Origin: Azorhizobium caulinodans ORS 571
GTDB taxonomy: Bacteria > Pseudomonadota > Alphaproteobacteria > Rhizobiales > Xanthobacteraceae
Assembly (NCBI RefSeq): GCF_000010525.1
Contig: NC_009937.1
Location: 1,555,501-1,619,500 of the forward strand
Direction: 5' to 3'
Length of the DNA: 64,000 nt
Below are positions 25,075 to 35,118 of this stretch, one piece after another (position 1 is the stretch's first letter; each line of letters begins with the position of its first letter). A program made the translations under genes and the position numbers. Under the pieces are notes generated by a model. It was not told the DNA's origin. It ran no database searches and saw only the letters and a list, made by a program, of their open reading frames with translations.

Positions 25075-28000
25075 TCACTCGCTCCGGAAGCTCAGCCACT
25101 GGCTGGGGGGCAGATTGGCGGGCACAGGCAGGAAGGCACACTGGCCGCCCGATGACGTGCCGCCACAGGAAGTCAGGCGCGGAGCGCTGTTCTGCTCCAG
25201 CGTCTGCTGACCCTCCCGCTGATCGATGAAGGAGATCAGGCTATTGGTGTCCAGCGTCACCACCACCTGATCGGGAACGCTCGTTTCCACGAACGTGGGG
25301 TTCTGCGGCGTACTGACGACAGCCTGTGTGCCGATGACCGTCAGAGTGCCGGGAACGTAGCTGAGGGCATAATTGGCGGGAGCCGTAAGGCTTCCCTGCA
25401 GGATGGCGTAGCGGCCGGCGGGTGAATTGCTGTCCGCCGGGCTGGTCAATGTCCCCGTCAGGGTATCGCCATTCACGAGGCCGCGCCCGCCGATGACATA
25501 GGTGAAGGCGGGATTGGCGGCACCCACCGTCCGGCTCTGATTGTCGGCGATCACCGCGAGCGGGCGCGGGGTCACAACCACCGTGCCGCCGATGTAGGTG
25601 AGCGCGTAATTGGCCGAGGCCGCGAGCGTGCCCTGCGTGATGGCGTAGGTGCCGACATTGGATGTCGCGGAGGCACCGGTGGCGAGGCTGCCGACCAACG
25701 TGTCTCCATTCGCGAGGCCGGCCCCACCCACGGAATAAGTGAGGGCGGGCAGCGCATCGCCATAAGCGATGGACTGGTTGGTGGCGCTTACCGTAATCGG
25801 GCGGGCGCCGACGCTCAGGTTCGCCCCAGTGTACGTCAGCGTGTAATTGGCCGAGGCCGCGAGCGTGCCCTGGGTGATGGCATAGTTGCCGACATTGGCC
25901 GTCGCAGAGGCGCCGGTGACGAGGCTGCCGAAGAGCGTATCTCCATTCGAGAGGCCGGCGCCGCCCACCGAATAGGTGAGGGCGGGCAGCGCATCGCCAT
26001 AGGCCATGGACTGGGCGTTGGCGGTCACGCTGATGGGACGTGGCGTTACGGTGACGTTCGCGCCCACATAGGTGATGGCATAGTTTGGCGAGGCCGACAG
26101 CGTGCCCTGGCCGATGCCGTAGGTGCCCACGTTCGCCGTGGGCGAGGCGGCGGTTGCAAGGGCGCCGGTCAGCGTATCGCCGCCATAGAGCGTGCCGCTG
26201 GTCAGCGCATAGGTGAGCGCGGGCAGGGCATCGCCATAGCGCAGCGTCTTGGCGTCGGCTGCGACGGTCAGCGCGGCCGGGGTGAGGGTGAGCGTGCCTG
26301 GCACGTAGGTGATGGCGTAGTTGGCGGAGGTGAGGCCGGAATTGGTGATGGAATAGCTTCCGGCGTTTACGGCTCCCTGAGCCGTGCCGCCCCAGGAGAG
26401 CGTGCCGCCGAGGCTCGCAACTGTGTCGGACCCCACGAAGCCGCTGTAGGTGACCCCGTTCCCGCCGGAATAGGCCGTGCCGTCATAGGGCTTGGTGCCG
26501 TCGTTGGCAGTCACCGTCAGCGCGGCCGGTGTCACAGTCAGCGTGCCGGGCGCATAGGTGATGACGTAATTGCTGGAGGTGAGGCCGGAATTGGTGAGGG
26601 AGTAGGTTCCGGCATTCACCGCCCCCTGCGCGGTACCGCCCCAGGTGAGCGCGCCGCCGAGGCTGGCGGCGGTGTCGGATCCCACGAAGCCGTTGTAGGT
26701 GACGCCGTTGCCGCCGGAATAGGCCGTGCCGTCATAGGTCTTCGTGCCGTCGTTCGCCGTCACGGTCAGCGCGGCGGTGCCCACGGTCAGCGTGCCGGCC
26801 GTGTAGGAGATGTTGTAATTGCCCGAAGTGAGGCCGCCTGCGGTGAGGGAATAGGTGCCGGCATTCACCGCGCCCTGCGCCGTGCCGCCGTACGTGAGCG
26901 TGCCGCCGAGGCTGGCGGCCGTGTCGGAGCCCACGAAGCCGCTGTAGGTCACGCCATTGCCGCCGGCATAGGCCAAGCCGTCATAGGTCTTGGCGGCGTC
27001 GCTGGCGGTCACCGTCAGGCTGGCCTTGTCGATGAGCAGCGTGCCGGACACGAAGGTGATGTCGTAGCCGAACTGGCTGGAATAGAGCCCCGCGAGCCTG
27101 AGGCCCGCACCGGAATAGGTGCCCGCATTGGCGCTGGAGGCCGTATAGCCCGCCGTGCCGGCGACGAGCGATGTGGTGTAGCTGCCGGGGCTGTAGACCA
27201 GCGTGCCCACGTCGCTGGAAGCCGCCGAGCCGTCATAGGTCTTCGATCCGCTGCCGCCTGTCACGGTGAGGCTGGACATGAAGCTGCGCAGCAGCGGCAT
27301 GGTATAGCCATCATAGATGCGCCAGACGGAGGAGGTGCCGCCCGCGTCGTCGATGCTCCAGCCGGCTCCGGTGAAGGTGGAGAGGCTGATCATCTGCGCG
27401 GTCGTGAGCCCGGTTATGCCGCTCGAGGTGTCACCACCGCCGATGCCGACGCCGGTGCCCGAAGTGGTCGTGTTCCAGAAGCTTGCGGTGACGGAGCCGG
27501 AGTTGAGATAGCCGATGAAGCCGCCCTGATAGGTGGCTCCGCTGACCGAGCCCGTGGAGTAGCTGTTGGAGATCGGGCCGGCATCATAGCCGACAAGGCC
27601 GCCCTGATAGGTCGCTCCGCTCACTGAGCCCGTGGAATAGCTGTCGGAGATCGGGCCGTCATCATAACCGACAAGGCCGCCGGCGAAGGTGACTGCCGTT
27701 ACGTTGCCGGTGGCGTAGGAATTCGAGATGGCCGCGTAGCTCCGGCCGACGAGGCCGCCCGCATAGGTGTCGCCGCTGACCGCGCCCCTCGCGAAGCTGT
27801 TCGAGATGTTACCAGTGTTCAAGGCGACGAGGCCGCCGGAGAAAAGGCCACCCGACACGTTGCCCGTGGCGTAGGAACCGGTGATGGTGCCGGCATTGCT
27901 GGCCACAAGACCAGCTGTTCTCGTGTTGCTCGTGGTGGTGCTCGTGACCGTGCCGGTCGCGAAGGAGTTGCTGACCGAGGCCGTGGCGCTCTGGCTGCCG

Positions 28001-31000
28001 CCCAGAAGGCCACCCGCATTCACATTGGCCTGGGAGTTGGTCACGCTCGCCGACGACGAGGAGTTGAGGATGCTCCCGTTCCCTTGGTTGCTGCCGACCA
28101 GGCCACCGAGATAGCCGGAGCCCGCGTTCGGGTTTCCGGCATTGAGGACGGCGCCGGACGTCTGCACGTTGTCGATGGTTCCCAGGTTGACGGCGGCCAG
28201 CATGCCGGCGACAACGCTGTTCGCGGTGCCGCTCACCGCAAGATCTCTGACCGTGGCGCCGGCACCGGTGACTCCGAACAGACCCGCCCGGACCGAATTG
28301 TTCACATAAAGCCCGCTGATGGCGTGGCCGCCGCCATCAAAACTGCCAAGAAAATTATTGAGATTGTCGCCGATCGGGTTGAAGCCGGCGCCGGAACGCC
28401 AGTTGGACGTGCCCGAAGCATCAATGTCAGCGACGAGCTCGAAGTTCTGCGACAGCAGGCTGGCGGAGCCGACCCCCTGAAGGCCATAGACATCCGCGAT
28501 CTGGTAGGGCGTCGCCGCCGAGCCGTCGCCGCCAGTGACGCGCAGGAAAGTGGCTCCGCTGCCGATCACGAAATTGGTGGCGGCAAACGAGGGAAGCGTC
28601 GCCGCGTTCTGGCTCCAGGTGCCCCCGGAGAGGTTGAACGTGCCCACATTGATGGCGCTGGAACTGGTGGCGGTGCCGCTGGCGTTCAAGATCAGCGTGC
28701 CGTTGGTGCCTGTGACCGCGCCGCCGAGGCTGATGTTGCCGCCCGAGGTGGTGGAGAGGGCCAGGCTGGAAGCCGTCGTCCATGACACCGCATCCGCAAG
28801 GGTGAGCGCGCCGGCCGCCGAGAGCGTGACGGCGCCGCTCACGCCCAAGGTGCCGCCACTGTCGACGGTCAGCAGGCCGGAAGAGCCCAGATTGGCGTTG
28901 AGCGTGTAACTGCCCGTGGGGTTCAGATAGACGCCGTAGCCGGCGGTGGTGGTGAGCGGCGCGAAGGAGCTCGACGACAGGAACGACAGATCGGCGTCGG
29001 CATAGCTGGCGAGCGTGGCGAGATAATTGGTGCGCGTCGCGGTCAGCGTGGACTGGCCGGTGATGACATGGGCCGCCGTGCCATAGATGGCGACATTCTG
29101 GATACCGTTGCTGCCTGCAGCGTCGGAGAAGGCGGCGCCCTTGGCGGAGCCATTGTCGAGATAGGTCAGGACGCCCGTTGAGGCCAGCGCGGAGGAAGTG
29201 ACCAGAATATAATAATAGCCGTTGGCGCCGGTCTTGGCGCTGCCGATTCCGCCGCCGCCGGAGACGGCGGTCACGGTCTCTCCCGAAAGTACGGTCGAGC
29301 CCGCGTCGCTGTAGGCGACGCCGGAAACCGCGACGGGCGTCGTCGAATAGCGCCAGCCGAAATAGGGGTAGAGGTTGGTGCCGGTGCTCCAGATGGAGGA
29401 GGAGAAGCCGGCCGGCAGGCTGCCTTGCAACTGGGCGGTGGTGCGCGCCGTCGCGCTGCCGAGGCCGCCGGCGATGCCCATGGACTGGCCGCTGGTCTGC
29501 GTGTCCCAGTAGGCGTTGGTGATGGCGGCTGCACTATTGTTGTTGTAGCCGGCGAAGCCGCCGACTTGCGAACTGCCGGTCACATATCCCGTCGAATAGG
29601 CGTTGGTGATCGTGCCATGGACATAGTTCACGCCGACAAAGCCGCCGATATTGCTCGCGCCGGAAAGACCGATCACCCGGCCGGTGGCGTAGGCATCGGT
29701 GATCGTGCCCTCGTTATGTCCGACCAATCCGCCGACCGGCCCCATCGCGCCGGTGACCGTGCCGGTGGCATAGGACTGGGAAATGGTGCCGCCATCGTTC
29801 GAGATATAGCCGTTCGACCCCACAAGGCCGCCCACGTAGCCATTGCTGGCGCCGGTCCCGGTGCCGGTGACGTTCCCGGTGGCATAGGACTGCGTGATGG
29901 TCCCGCCGTTGATGAGATAGCCGACCAGCCCGCCGATATCCCAGCCCACGCCGGTCACATCGCCGCTCGCGGACGAGCCGCTGACACTGCCACCGTCGAC
30001 CGCGCCGATGAGGCCGCCCGTGTTGACCTCGTTCGTGCTCAGGCCCGACACGGTCGTGCTGGCGGAGGCGGAGGAGACGGAACCGCCGGACATGTAGCCG
30101 ATCAGCGGCCCCACGTCGTCATTGCCGGTGATGCTGCCGCCGGCAAGCGTCACGTTGCTGATGGCGGCGCCGCTCGTATAGCCGAACAGACCGACGTAAT
30201 TGGTGCCGCCGCGGTTGATCGAAAGGCCGGAGATGGTGTGCCCCTGGCCATTGAACGTGCCGGTAAAGCTGCTGCCGCTATTGCCCACCGGCACGAAGCC
30301 GGAGGCGCCCCAGAGCCCGCCATAATAGCCGTTGCTGCCCACGGCGAGTGCGCTCGCCATGTCGATGTTGGCGCCCAATTTATAGCTGGCGGACAGGCCC
30401 TGCGACATCAGTTGCAAGGCCGCCGGTGTCGCAATCACGCTCGACTGTTCGTTGCGCAGCATCGGCCGGGTTTCACCGGCGATCATCACCCAGGTGTTGG
30501 AGAAATCGAAGCCGCTATAGGTGGATTGGGTTCTCGGCGCCGCCGCCACGTCGGTGGCTGTGCCGGTGATGGTCGCGCCGGAGGTGCTGCCGAAGGCGGA
30601 CGCCTGCCCCGTCGAATTGGCATCCCAATAGGCATGGCTGAGCGTAATGGAACTGGGAGATGCAGGATCGTCGAAGCCGATCAGGCCGCCTGCGTTCGTT
30701 CCTGTCACCCGGCCGCTGGCATAGATATTGGTGAGCGTCAGGGGCGTGACGCTGAAGGTTTGCCCTATGAGCCCGCCGACATATGTCGCCCCCGTCACCG
30801 ATCCGGTGGTGTAGGAATCGGAAATGGTGCCGCTGTAAAGTGCGTAGCCCACAAGTCCGCCGGCCCCGTTTGCCGAAACCGTCACCGATGCAGCGGAAGA
30901 GGCGCTGGCCAAGGTTGAATCCACGAACCAGCCGGCAACGCCGCCGGCCTCCTGCGTCGCTGCGATCGTGCCGGTCACATGGACGTTGGAGAAGTTGGAC

Positions 31001-33534
31001 GTGTCGGCCCAGCCCACCAGGCCACCCACGCGGGAGGAGCCGCTCATCGAGACGTTGGACAACGTAAGGTCCCGGACCGTGGCGGAATTCGTGTAGCCGA
31101 ACAGTCCGAGCTGCGATGTGCCGGGCCGGTTGACCGTCAGGCCGTCTATGAAGTGCCCGAGCCCGGCCAAGGTGCCCGAGAAGGCCGTGCCGAAGACACC
31201 AACCGGAACAAAGCCCGCGCCGCTGTTCCAGCTGGCCGTCGCCGAGGCGTCGATGTCATTGCCGAGGGCATAGTTTCCGGAGCCGGTCATGCCCTGAAGG
31301 GCGGAGACATCGTGGATGAGCGTATAGGACGTGCCGTTGATGGAGAGCGAAGCTCCACTGTCCGGCAGAGAAACGCGGGCGCCATTGGTGAGGCTGTAGC
31401 TGCCGCCAGAGGTGAGGCTGGCCGCTGCATTCGCACCGCTAAAGGTCACGTCCTTGGCAATGATCAGGCTGCCCGCAGCCGAAAGGGTGAAGCTGGAGTT
31501 CGCATGGGCGTCGGTCAGCGCACCGTTTATGGTGAGGCCACCGGAGGCGGTGACCAACGACAGTCCACCATTGGTCGTGACACTGCCGGAAACCGTCAGG
31601 GCCTGACCGTTCGTGAAGGCAAACGACCCGGCCGCGCTCGACGTCCCGAGCGTCCCCACCAGATTGCCGGTGTTCGTGAGCGTGACCGAGCCGCCATTGG
31701 CCGCCGTCGCCGTCAGCGTGCCGGCCTGGATCACCGCGCCGCCGGCCTGGCTGATGCCGCCGGCACCCGCGCTCAGCACCAGCCCGCTATTGGCATTGCT
31801 TCCCGAGATATTGGCGTTGATGAAGACGCCGCCCGTGCTCGCATCCGCCAGCAATGACAAGGTGGTGGCGGCGCTCCATGTCACGGCGGCATTCACCGTG
31901 ATGTTGCCCGCCTCGGATCCGGCACCGTTCGTGGTGATCGCAACGTTGGTGGAGGAGAGATAGGCGTTGAGGGTCGAGCTGTTGAGATTGGCGCCGCTGG
32001 CCGTCGGCTCGACGCTCCATGGGTTGCCCGAGACGGTGATCAAGACATTGCTGCTGCCGGAGGATGAAATGGTGACGTTGTACGGGTCAATGAGCCAGAC
32101 GCCGGTCTGTCCCTGCTCGGAGAGCGTCGAAATCGCGACATTGTCGCCCAACAGCAGATTGTGTCCGGACGTTTCGACTTTGCCACCCGCGGCGATCCCC
32201 GTCGCGGTGGCGCTGATCGTTCCGTCAAAGCGCGTCGTCCCGTCCGACCAGACCACGGCACGTCCGCCTGCACCCGCCGTACCGTCCACCCGGATGCTCG
32301 CACCCGCCTCAACCGTCGTCGTGGCGGCTGTCGGCACATCCTCCGCGAGATATTTGGTCGTGGCGTCATAGCCGCCCTGATAATCGCCGCCCACCAGCAC
32401 CAGCCCGCCCGTGGCGCCGCTCGCATCGAGGTCTGCGCCGGCCGCGAGCTGGATGTCCCGGCCCGTCACGACGATGGTGCCGCCCGCATCGCCTTCGCCC
32501 TTGGCGTCGAGCTTGCCGGACACCTTCACCGTGCCGCCCGAGACCCGGATCTCGCCGCCCTTGGCCTTGCCGTTCGATGCCGCCGCCCGCGCGGAGAGCT
32601 TCTGCGTCACCGTGACGTTGCCGCCATCGCCGGCGGTGAGAAAGATGCGGCCGCCCCTGCTGGCGACGCCGGTGGCCTTGGTGAGGCTCTCCGTATTGCC
32701 GGCCAGCGCATAGACATTGCCGCCGTTCGCCTTCAGCTCCGCCTCGGCGGCCTTGATGACGCCGGTGGTCTTGGCTTCCGTATCGCCGCCGCCCACCTTC
32801 ACCACGAACTTGCCGTCCGAGAGCGCGGCATCGCGCACGAGCACCTCATAGCCGGCGGCAAGCCCGACCGTGCCGTTGGGTGCGGTGAGGGTGCCGGCAT
32901 TCTCGACCTTGCGGGCGATCAGCACCACGTCTCCGCCCAGCGAGCCGATGCTGCCGTAATTGATGACGCTGGCGGTGCTGGAGCCCCGGAAGGTCATGGC
33001 GCCGCCGGCGTTGAAGTCGGCATCCGACACGTCATGGGTGGACGCAATGAAGCTGCCGCCTGTCGTCACCTGTCCGGTGGGGCCGACCGTGATGCCGTTG
33101 GGATTCACCAGATAGACGCTGCCGGTGGCCGAGAGGCTGCCGTCGATCTGCGAGGGCGAAAGGCCGGTGACGCGGTTGAGGGTCGCGCCGCTGCCATTCT
33201 CGAAGCGCACGGCATTGCCCGCGCCCACCGAGAAGGAGCCCCAGTTGATGATGGCATTGCGCGACGTCTGGGTGATGAGCACGCTGGTGGCGGAAGGCGC
33301 CGAGATCGCCGCGCTGCCGGAGACGACACTGCCCGAGGTGGGGAGGGCGGTCTGCGCCAGGGCTGGGAGGGCGGAGCCGACGAAGGCCGCGCTGGTCAGC
33401 AAAGCAGCCGCGCGCCGGCCCGTGCTGTGCAGGAGGGCGCCGGAAACGGCCATGGGAGCATACCGATGGTTCACCTTGCCCACCCCTGTCACCGCTTCGT
33501 CGCGTTTGGCATCACAACCCATTGACGCAACCAT
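25075..33534 (-). CDS. Giant filamentous-haemagglutinin-type adhesin (TpsA) with GLUG and MBG repeats
   Basis: A 2,819-aa exported protein. A signal peptide ends near SALPALAQ (about residue 60). It is followed by a two-partner-secretion/FHA N-terminal domain (about 62-300: NAIINWGSFSVGAGNAVRFE, VYLVNPNGITVGPTGQV). The middle has several blocks of GLUG-like motifs (GGLVGYNxxGTISxSYATG type, about 845-950, 1095-1345, 1745-2020). The last 650 residues are MBG-type repeats: three 83-residue units with KTYDGTAYSGGNGVTY, then four 79-residue units with YGDALPALTYSVGGAGL. It ends LPPSQWLSFRSE with no anchor. The exact start is uncertain: ATG at 33522 or 33453, or GTG starts nearby, are possible. 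No TpsB partner is in the window. It probably forms a surface fibre for attachment. Confidence 0.88.
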   Translation of the reverse strand: MVASMGCDAKRDEAVTGVGKVNHRYAPMAVSGALLHSTGRRAAALLTSAAFVGSALPALAQTALPTSGSVVSGSAAISAPSATSVLITQTSRNAIINWGSFSVGAGNAVRFENGSGATLNRVTGLSPSQIDGSLSATGSVYLVNPNGITVGPTGQVTTGGSFIASTHDVSDADFNAGGAMTFRGSSTASVINYGSIGSLGGDVVLIARKVENAGTLTAPNGTVGLAAGYEVLVRDAALSDGKFVVKVGGGDTEAKTTGVIKAAEAELKANGGNVYALAGNTESLTKATGVASRGGRIFLTAGDGGNVTVTQKLSARAAASNGKAKGGEIRVSGGTVKVSGKLDAKGEGDAGGTIVVTGRDIQLAAGADLDASGATGGLVLVGGDYQGGYDATTKYLAEDVPTAATTTVEAGASIRVDGTAGAGGRAVVWSDGTTRFDGTISATATGIAAGGKVETSGHNLLLGDNVAISTLSEQGQTGVWLIDPYNVTISSSGSSNVLITVSGNPWSVEPTASGANLNSSTLNAYLSSTNVAITTNGAGSEAGNITVNAAVTWSAATTLSLLADASTGGVFINANISGSNANSGLVLSAGAGGISQAGGAVIQAGTLTATAANGGSVTLTNTGNLVGTLGTSSAAGSFAFTNGQALTVSGSVTTNGGLSLVTASGGLTINGALTDAHANSSFTLSAAGSLIIAKDVTFSGANAAASLTSGGSYSLTNGARVSLPDSGASLSINGTSYTLIHDVSALQGMTGSGNYALGNDIDASATASWNSGAGFVPVGVFGTAFSGTLAGLGHFIDGLTVNRPGTSQLGLFGYTNSATVRDLTLSNVSMSGSSRVGGLVGWADTSNFSNVHVTGTIAATQEAGGVAGWFVDSTLASASSAASVTVSANGAGGLVGYALYSGTISDSYTTGSVTGATYVGGLIGQTFSVTPLTLTNIYASGRVTGTNAGGLIGFDDPASPSSITLSHAYWDANSTGQASAFGSTSGATITGTATDVAAAPRTQSTYSGFDFSNTWVMIAGETRPMLRNEQSSVIATPAALQLMSQGLSASYKLGANIDMASALAVGSNGYYGGLWGASGFVPVGNSGSSFTGTFNGQGHTISGLSINRGGTNYVGLFGYTSGAAISNVTLAGGSITGNDDVGPLIGYMSGGSVSSASASTTVSGLSTNEVNTGGLIGAVDGGSVSGSSASGDVTGVGWDIGGLVGYLINGGTITQSYATGNVTGTGTGASNGYVGGLVGSNGYISNDGGTISQSYATGTVTGAMGPVGGLVGHNEGTITDAYATGRVIGLSGASNIGGFVGVNYVHGTITNAYSTGYVTGSSQVGGFAGYNNNSAAAITNAYWDTQTSGQSMGIAGGLGSATARTTAQLQGSLPAGFSSSIWSTGTNLYPYFGWRYSTTPVAVSGVAYSDAGSTVLSGETVTAVSGGGGIGSAKTGANGYYYILVTSSALASTGVLTYLDNGSAKGAAFSDAAGSNGIQNVAIYGTAAHVITGQSTLTATRTNYLATLASYADADLSFLSSSSFAPLTTTAGYGVYLNPTGSYTLNANLGSSGLLTVDSGGTLGVSGAVTLSAAGALTLADAVSWTTASSLALSTTSGGNISLGGAVTGTNGTLILNASGTATSSSAINVGTFNLSGGTWSQNAATLPSFAATNFVIGSGATFLRVTGGDGSAATPYQIADVYGLQGVGSASLLSQNFELVADIDASGTSNWRSGAGFNPIGDNLNNFLGSFDGGGHAISGLYVNNSVRAGLFGVTGAGATVRDLAVSGTANSVVAGMLAAVNLGTIDNVQTSGAVLNAGNPNAGSGYLGGLVGSNQGNGSILNSSSSASVTNSQANVNAGGLLGGSQSATASVSNSFATGTVTSTTTSNTRTAGLVASNAGTITGSYATGNVSGGLFSGGLVALNTGNISNSFARGAVSGDTYAGGLVGRSYAAISNSYATGNVTAVTFAGGLVGYDDGPISDSYSTGSVSGATYQGGLVGYDAGPISNSYSTGSVSGATYQGGFIGYLNSGSVTASFWNTTTSGTGVGIGGGDTSSGITGLTTAQMISLSTFTGAGWSIDDAGGTSSVWRIYDGYTMPLLRSFMSSLTVTGGSGSKTYDGSAASSDVGTLVYSPGSYTTSLVAGTAGYTASSANAGTYSGAGLRLAGLYSSQFGYDITFVSGTLLIDKASLTVTASDAAKTYDGLAYAGGNGVTYSGFVGSDTAASLGGTLTYGGTAQGAVNAGTYSLTAGGLTSGNYNISYTAGTLTVGTAALTVTANDGTKTYDGTAYSGGNGVTYNGFVGSDTAASLGGALTWGGTAQGAVNAGTYSLTNSGLTSSNYVITYAPGTLTVTPAALTVTANDGTKPYDGTAYSGGNGVTYSGFVGSDTVASLGGTLSWGGTAQGAVNAGSYSITNSGLTSANYAITYVPGTLTLTPAALTVAADAKTLRYGDALPALTYALTSGTLYGGDTLTGALATAASPTANVGTYGIGQGTLSASPNYAITYVGANVTVTPRPISVTANAQSMAYGDALPALTYSVGGAGLSNGDTLFGSLVTGASATANVGNYAITQGTLAASANYTLTYTGANLSVGARPITVSATNQSIAYGDALPALTYSVGGAGLANGDTLVGSLATGASATSNVGTYAITQGTLAASANYALTYIGGTVVVTPRPLAVIADNQSRTVGAANPAFTYVIGGRGLVNGDTLTGTLTSPADSNSPAGRYAILQGSLTAPANYALSYVPGTLTVIGTQAVVSTPQNPTFVETSVPDQVVVTLDTNSLISFIDQREGQQTLEQNSAPRLTSCGGTSSGGQCAFLPVPANLPPSQWLSFRSE
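25323..27018 (-). repeat. Tandem MBG-domain coding repeats
   Basis: Seven consecutive units in the adhesin gene: three of about 249 bp (approximately 26271-27018) and four of about 237 bp (approximately 25323-26270). Units within each class are closely similar at protein and DNA level, so copy number can change by recombination. Boundaries are estimated from the protein periodicity. Confidence 0.8.
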
Positions 33535-33588
33535 GAAGAGATGACAAGTGGCGCGGGCGCCCGTGGGTGGGTTCCTGCGACATGTTCA

Positions 33589-33600
33589 TGATATATATCA
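33589..33600. promoter_or_regulatory. AT-rich palindrome upstream of the adhesin
   Basis: TGATATATATCA is a perfect 12-base palindrome in the only AT-rich stretch of the adhesin upstream region. It could be a regulator site or part of the -10 area for the leftward gene. Confidence 0.35.
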
Positions 33601-33729
33601 ATGTGTTATATCGACAAGGTGCAGATATGCGCCCAAAATTTGTCGGGCTGGCCGTTCATCAATGGCTATTGATCTTCCACATGATACCGTCGCGCCTGCT
33701 GTGCCTAGCTCGCTATGGATCGGGACTCG

Positions 33730-34542
33730 TCAGGCCGTCCGGCGATCGCCGCCCGCGTGTCCCCGTGTCGGCGCATCAAGCGTGATCCAGGCTGGTGCGT
33801 GATCGCTGGCATGGTCGCGCCCGCGCACGGCACGATCCACGCCGGCCGACACGAGGCGCGGGGCGAGCGCCGGGCTGAGCAGCAGATGGTCGATCCGCAG
33901 CCCGGCGTCGCGGGCAAAGGCGTTTCGCAGGTATTTCCAGAAGGTGTAGAGGCGCGCGTCGGGGTGGAGGTGGCGCAGCGCGTCCACCCATCCATCGTCC
34001 CGCAAATCGGCGAACGCGGCGCGCACTTCCGGGCGGAACAGCGCGTCGTCCCGCCAGCGCTCCGGCGCATAGACGTCGCGCTCCTCGGGCATGATGTTGA
34101 AATCGCCTGCGAGCACCATGGGCAGGTCGAGGTCGAGCATCTGCGCGCTGTAATTTCGCAGCCGCTCAAGCCAGCGCAGCTTGTAGTCGAATTTCGCGCC
34201 CGGTGCCGGATTGCCGTTCGGCGCATAGAGGCAGCCGATCAGGACGCCGCCGACGGCGGCCTCGATATAGCGGCTCTGGATATCGTCCGGATCGCCGGGA
34301 AGACCGCGGCGGGTCTCGACCGGCATCTCGCCGCGGGCGAGAATGGCAACCCCGTTCCAGGCCTTCTGCCCTAGCCAGACCGCGCCATAGCCCGCCTGTT
34401 CCAGTTCGGCGGCGGGAAAGCGCTCGTGCGGGGCCTTCAGCTCCTGGAGGCAGGCCACGTCGGGCTTGCTCTGCCGGAGCCAGTCCAGCAGAGGCGGCAG
34501 GCGTCCATTGACGCCGTTCACGTTGAAAGTGGCGATCCGCAT
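33730..34542 (-). CDS. xthA: Exodeoxyribonuclease III
   Basis: A 270-aa AP endonuclease/3'-5' exonuclease of base excision repair. Catalytic residues align with E. coli ExoIII numbering: Asn7 (FNVNG), Glu34 (LQELK), then GDFNIMP and the C-terminal SDHAPAW with Asp-His. ATG 34542 (MRIATFNVNG) is preferred over an in-frame ATG 11 codons upstream because the family begins exactly here. Monocistronic, with its stop 195 nt from the adhesin start. Confidence 0.96.
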   Translation of the reverse strand: MRIATFNVNGVNGRLPPLLDWLRQSKPDVACLQELKAPHERFPAAELEQAGYGAVWLGQKAWNGVAILARGEMPVETRRGLPGDPDDIQSRYIEAAVGGVLIGCLYAPNGNPAPGAKFDYKLRWLERLRNYSAQMLDLDLPMVLAGDFNIMPEERDVYAPERWRDDALFRPEVRAAFADLRDDGWVDALRHLHPDARLYTFWKYLRNAFARDAGLRIDHLLLSPALAPRLVSAGVDRAVRGRDHASDHAPAWITLDAPTRGHAGGDRRTA

Positions 34543-34644
34543 GGCGGCCCCGGCGTGAGGCAGGAAGCCCATCAACGCTCAAGGCCCCGGTCCGGTTCGA
34601 TCCGGTCGCTGGCGGCCCCCAGAAGACGCGAGGGCTAGAAACAC

Positions 34645-34670
34645 AAAAAGCCCCGTCCCATGGACGGAGC
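34645..34670 (-). terminator. Rho-independent terminator of cspA
   Basis: Read leftward: GCTCCGTCC, 3-base loop, GGACGGGGC (one G-U), then TTTTT. A textbook intrinsic terminator 66 nt past the cold-shock stop codon. Confidence 0.85.
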
Positions 34671-34735
34671 CTTCCGTGTGCTCTTCAGGTGAATCACGCC
34701 ATTGCCAGTACATCCGTGGTCAATGGCATGAAGGA

Positions 34736-34945
34736 TCACGCAGCCTGAAGATTACCTGCCGAGTTCTTGCCGGACTTGTTGTCGCGGATGATCTCGAACT
34801 GGAGCTTCTGGCCCTCGGCGAGGCCCTGCATTCCGGCCCGCTCCACGGCAGAGATGTGAACGAACACATCCGATCCGCCGTTGTCAGGCTGAATGAAGCC
34901 GAAGCCCTTGGTGGCGTTGAACCACTTCACAGTACCGAAGTTCAT
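34736..34945 (-). CDS. cspA: Cold-shock domain protein
   Basis: A 69-aa single-stranded nucleic-acid-binding OB-fold protein and RNA chaperone. Starts MNFGTVKWFNATKGFGFIQP with RNP1 (KGFGFI) and RNP2 (VFVHI). GAAAGGAAATCGTC before the ATG is a strong ribosome site. An upstream gap of 173 bp leaves room for the long structured leader usual in this family. Ends with a clear intrinsic terminator. Confidence 0.97.
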   Translation of the reverse strand: MNFGTVKWFNATKGFGFIQPDNGGSDVFVHISAVERAGMQGLAEGQKLQFEIIRDNKSGKNSAGNLQAA

Positions 34946-35029
34946 GACGATTTCCTTTCAATCGCGCATGGGCGCCTTGCCCGCCGAAGCAGGTGAGGCA
35001 AGAATAGAAATTGAAGGGAAGGATCGTCA

Positions 35030-35047
35030 GGCGCTGTCAGCAGCGCC
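35030..35047 (-). terminator. Short hairpin in the cspA leader region
   Basis: GGCGCTG, loop TCAG, CAGCGCC. It may end the small upstream gene or form part of the cold-shock leader; the sequence alone does not decide. Confidence 0.35.
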
Positions 35048-35118
35048 GGGAAAATCGGCCGTCAAGTTCAGACAAATTGAACCTAGCGGCCAATTGTGTT
35101 GAGAGCAAGGCCGAAATT

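Noticed and set aside
29425-30918. 497-codon plus-strand frame inside the adhesin gene
   Set aside because: Antisense to repetitive GLUG coding; composition follows the repeats and no family is seen.
25075-33534. Tandem repeats considered as a CRISPR array or mobile element
   Set aside because: Repeat units are about 240 bp, in frame and protein coding (MBG and GLUG domains); there are no short identical repeats with unique spacers and no transposase.
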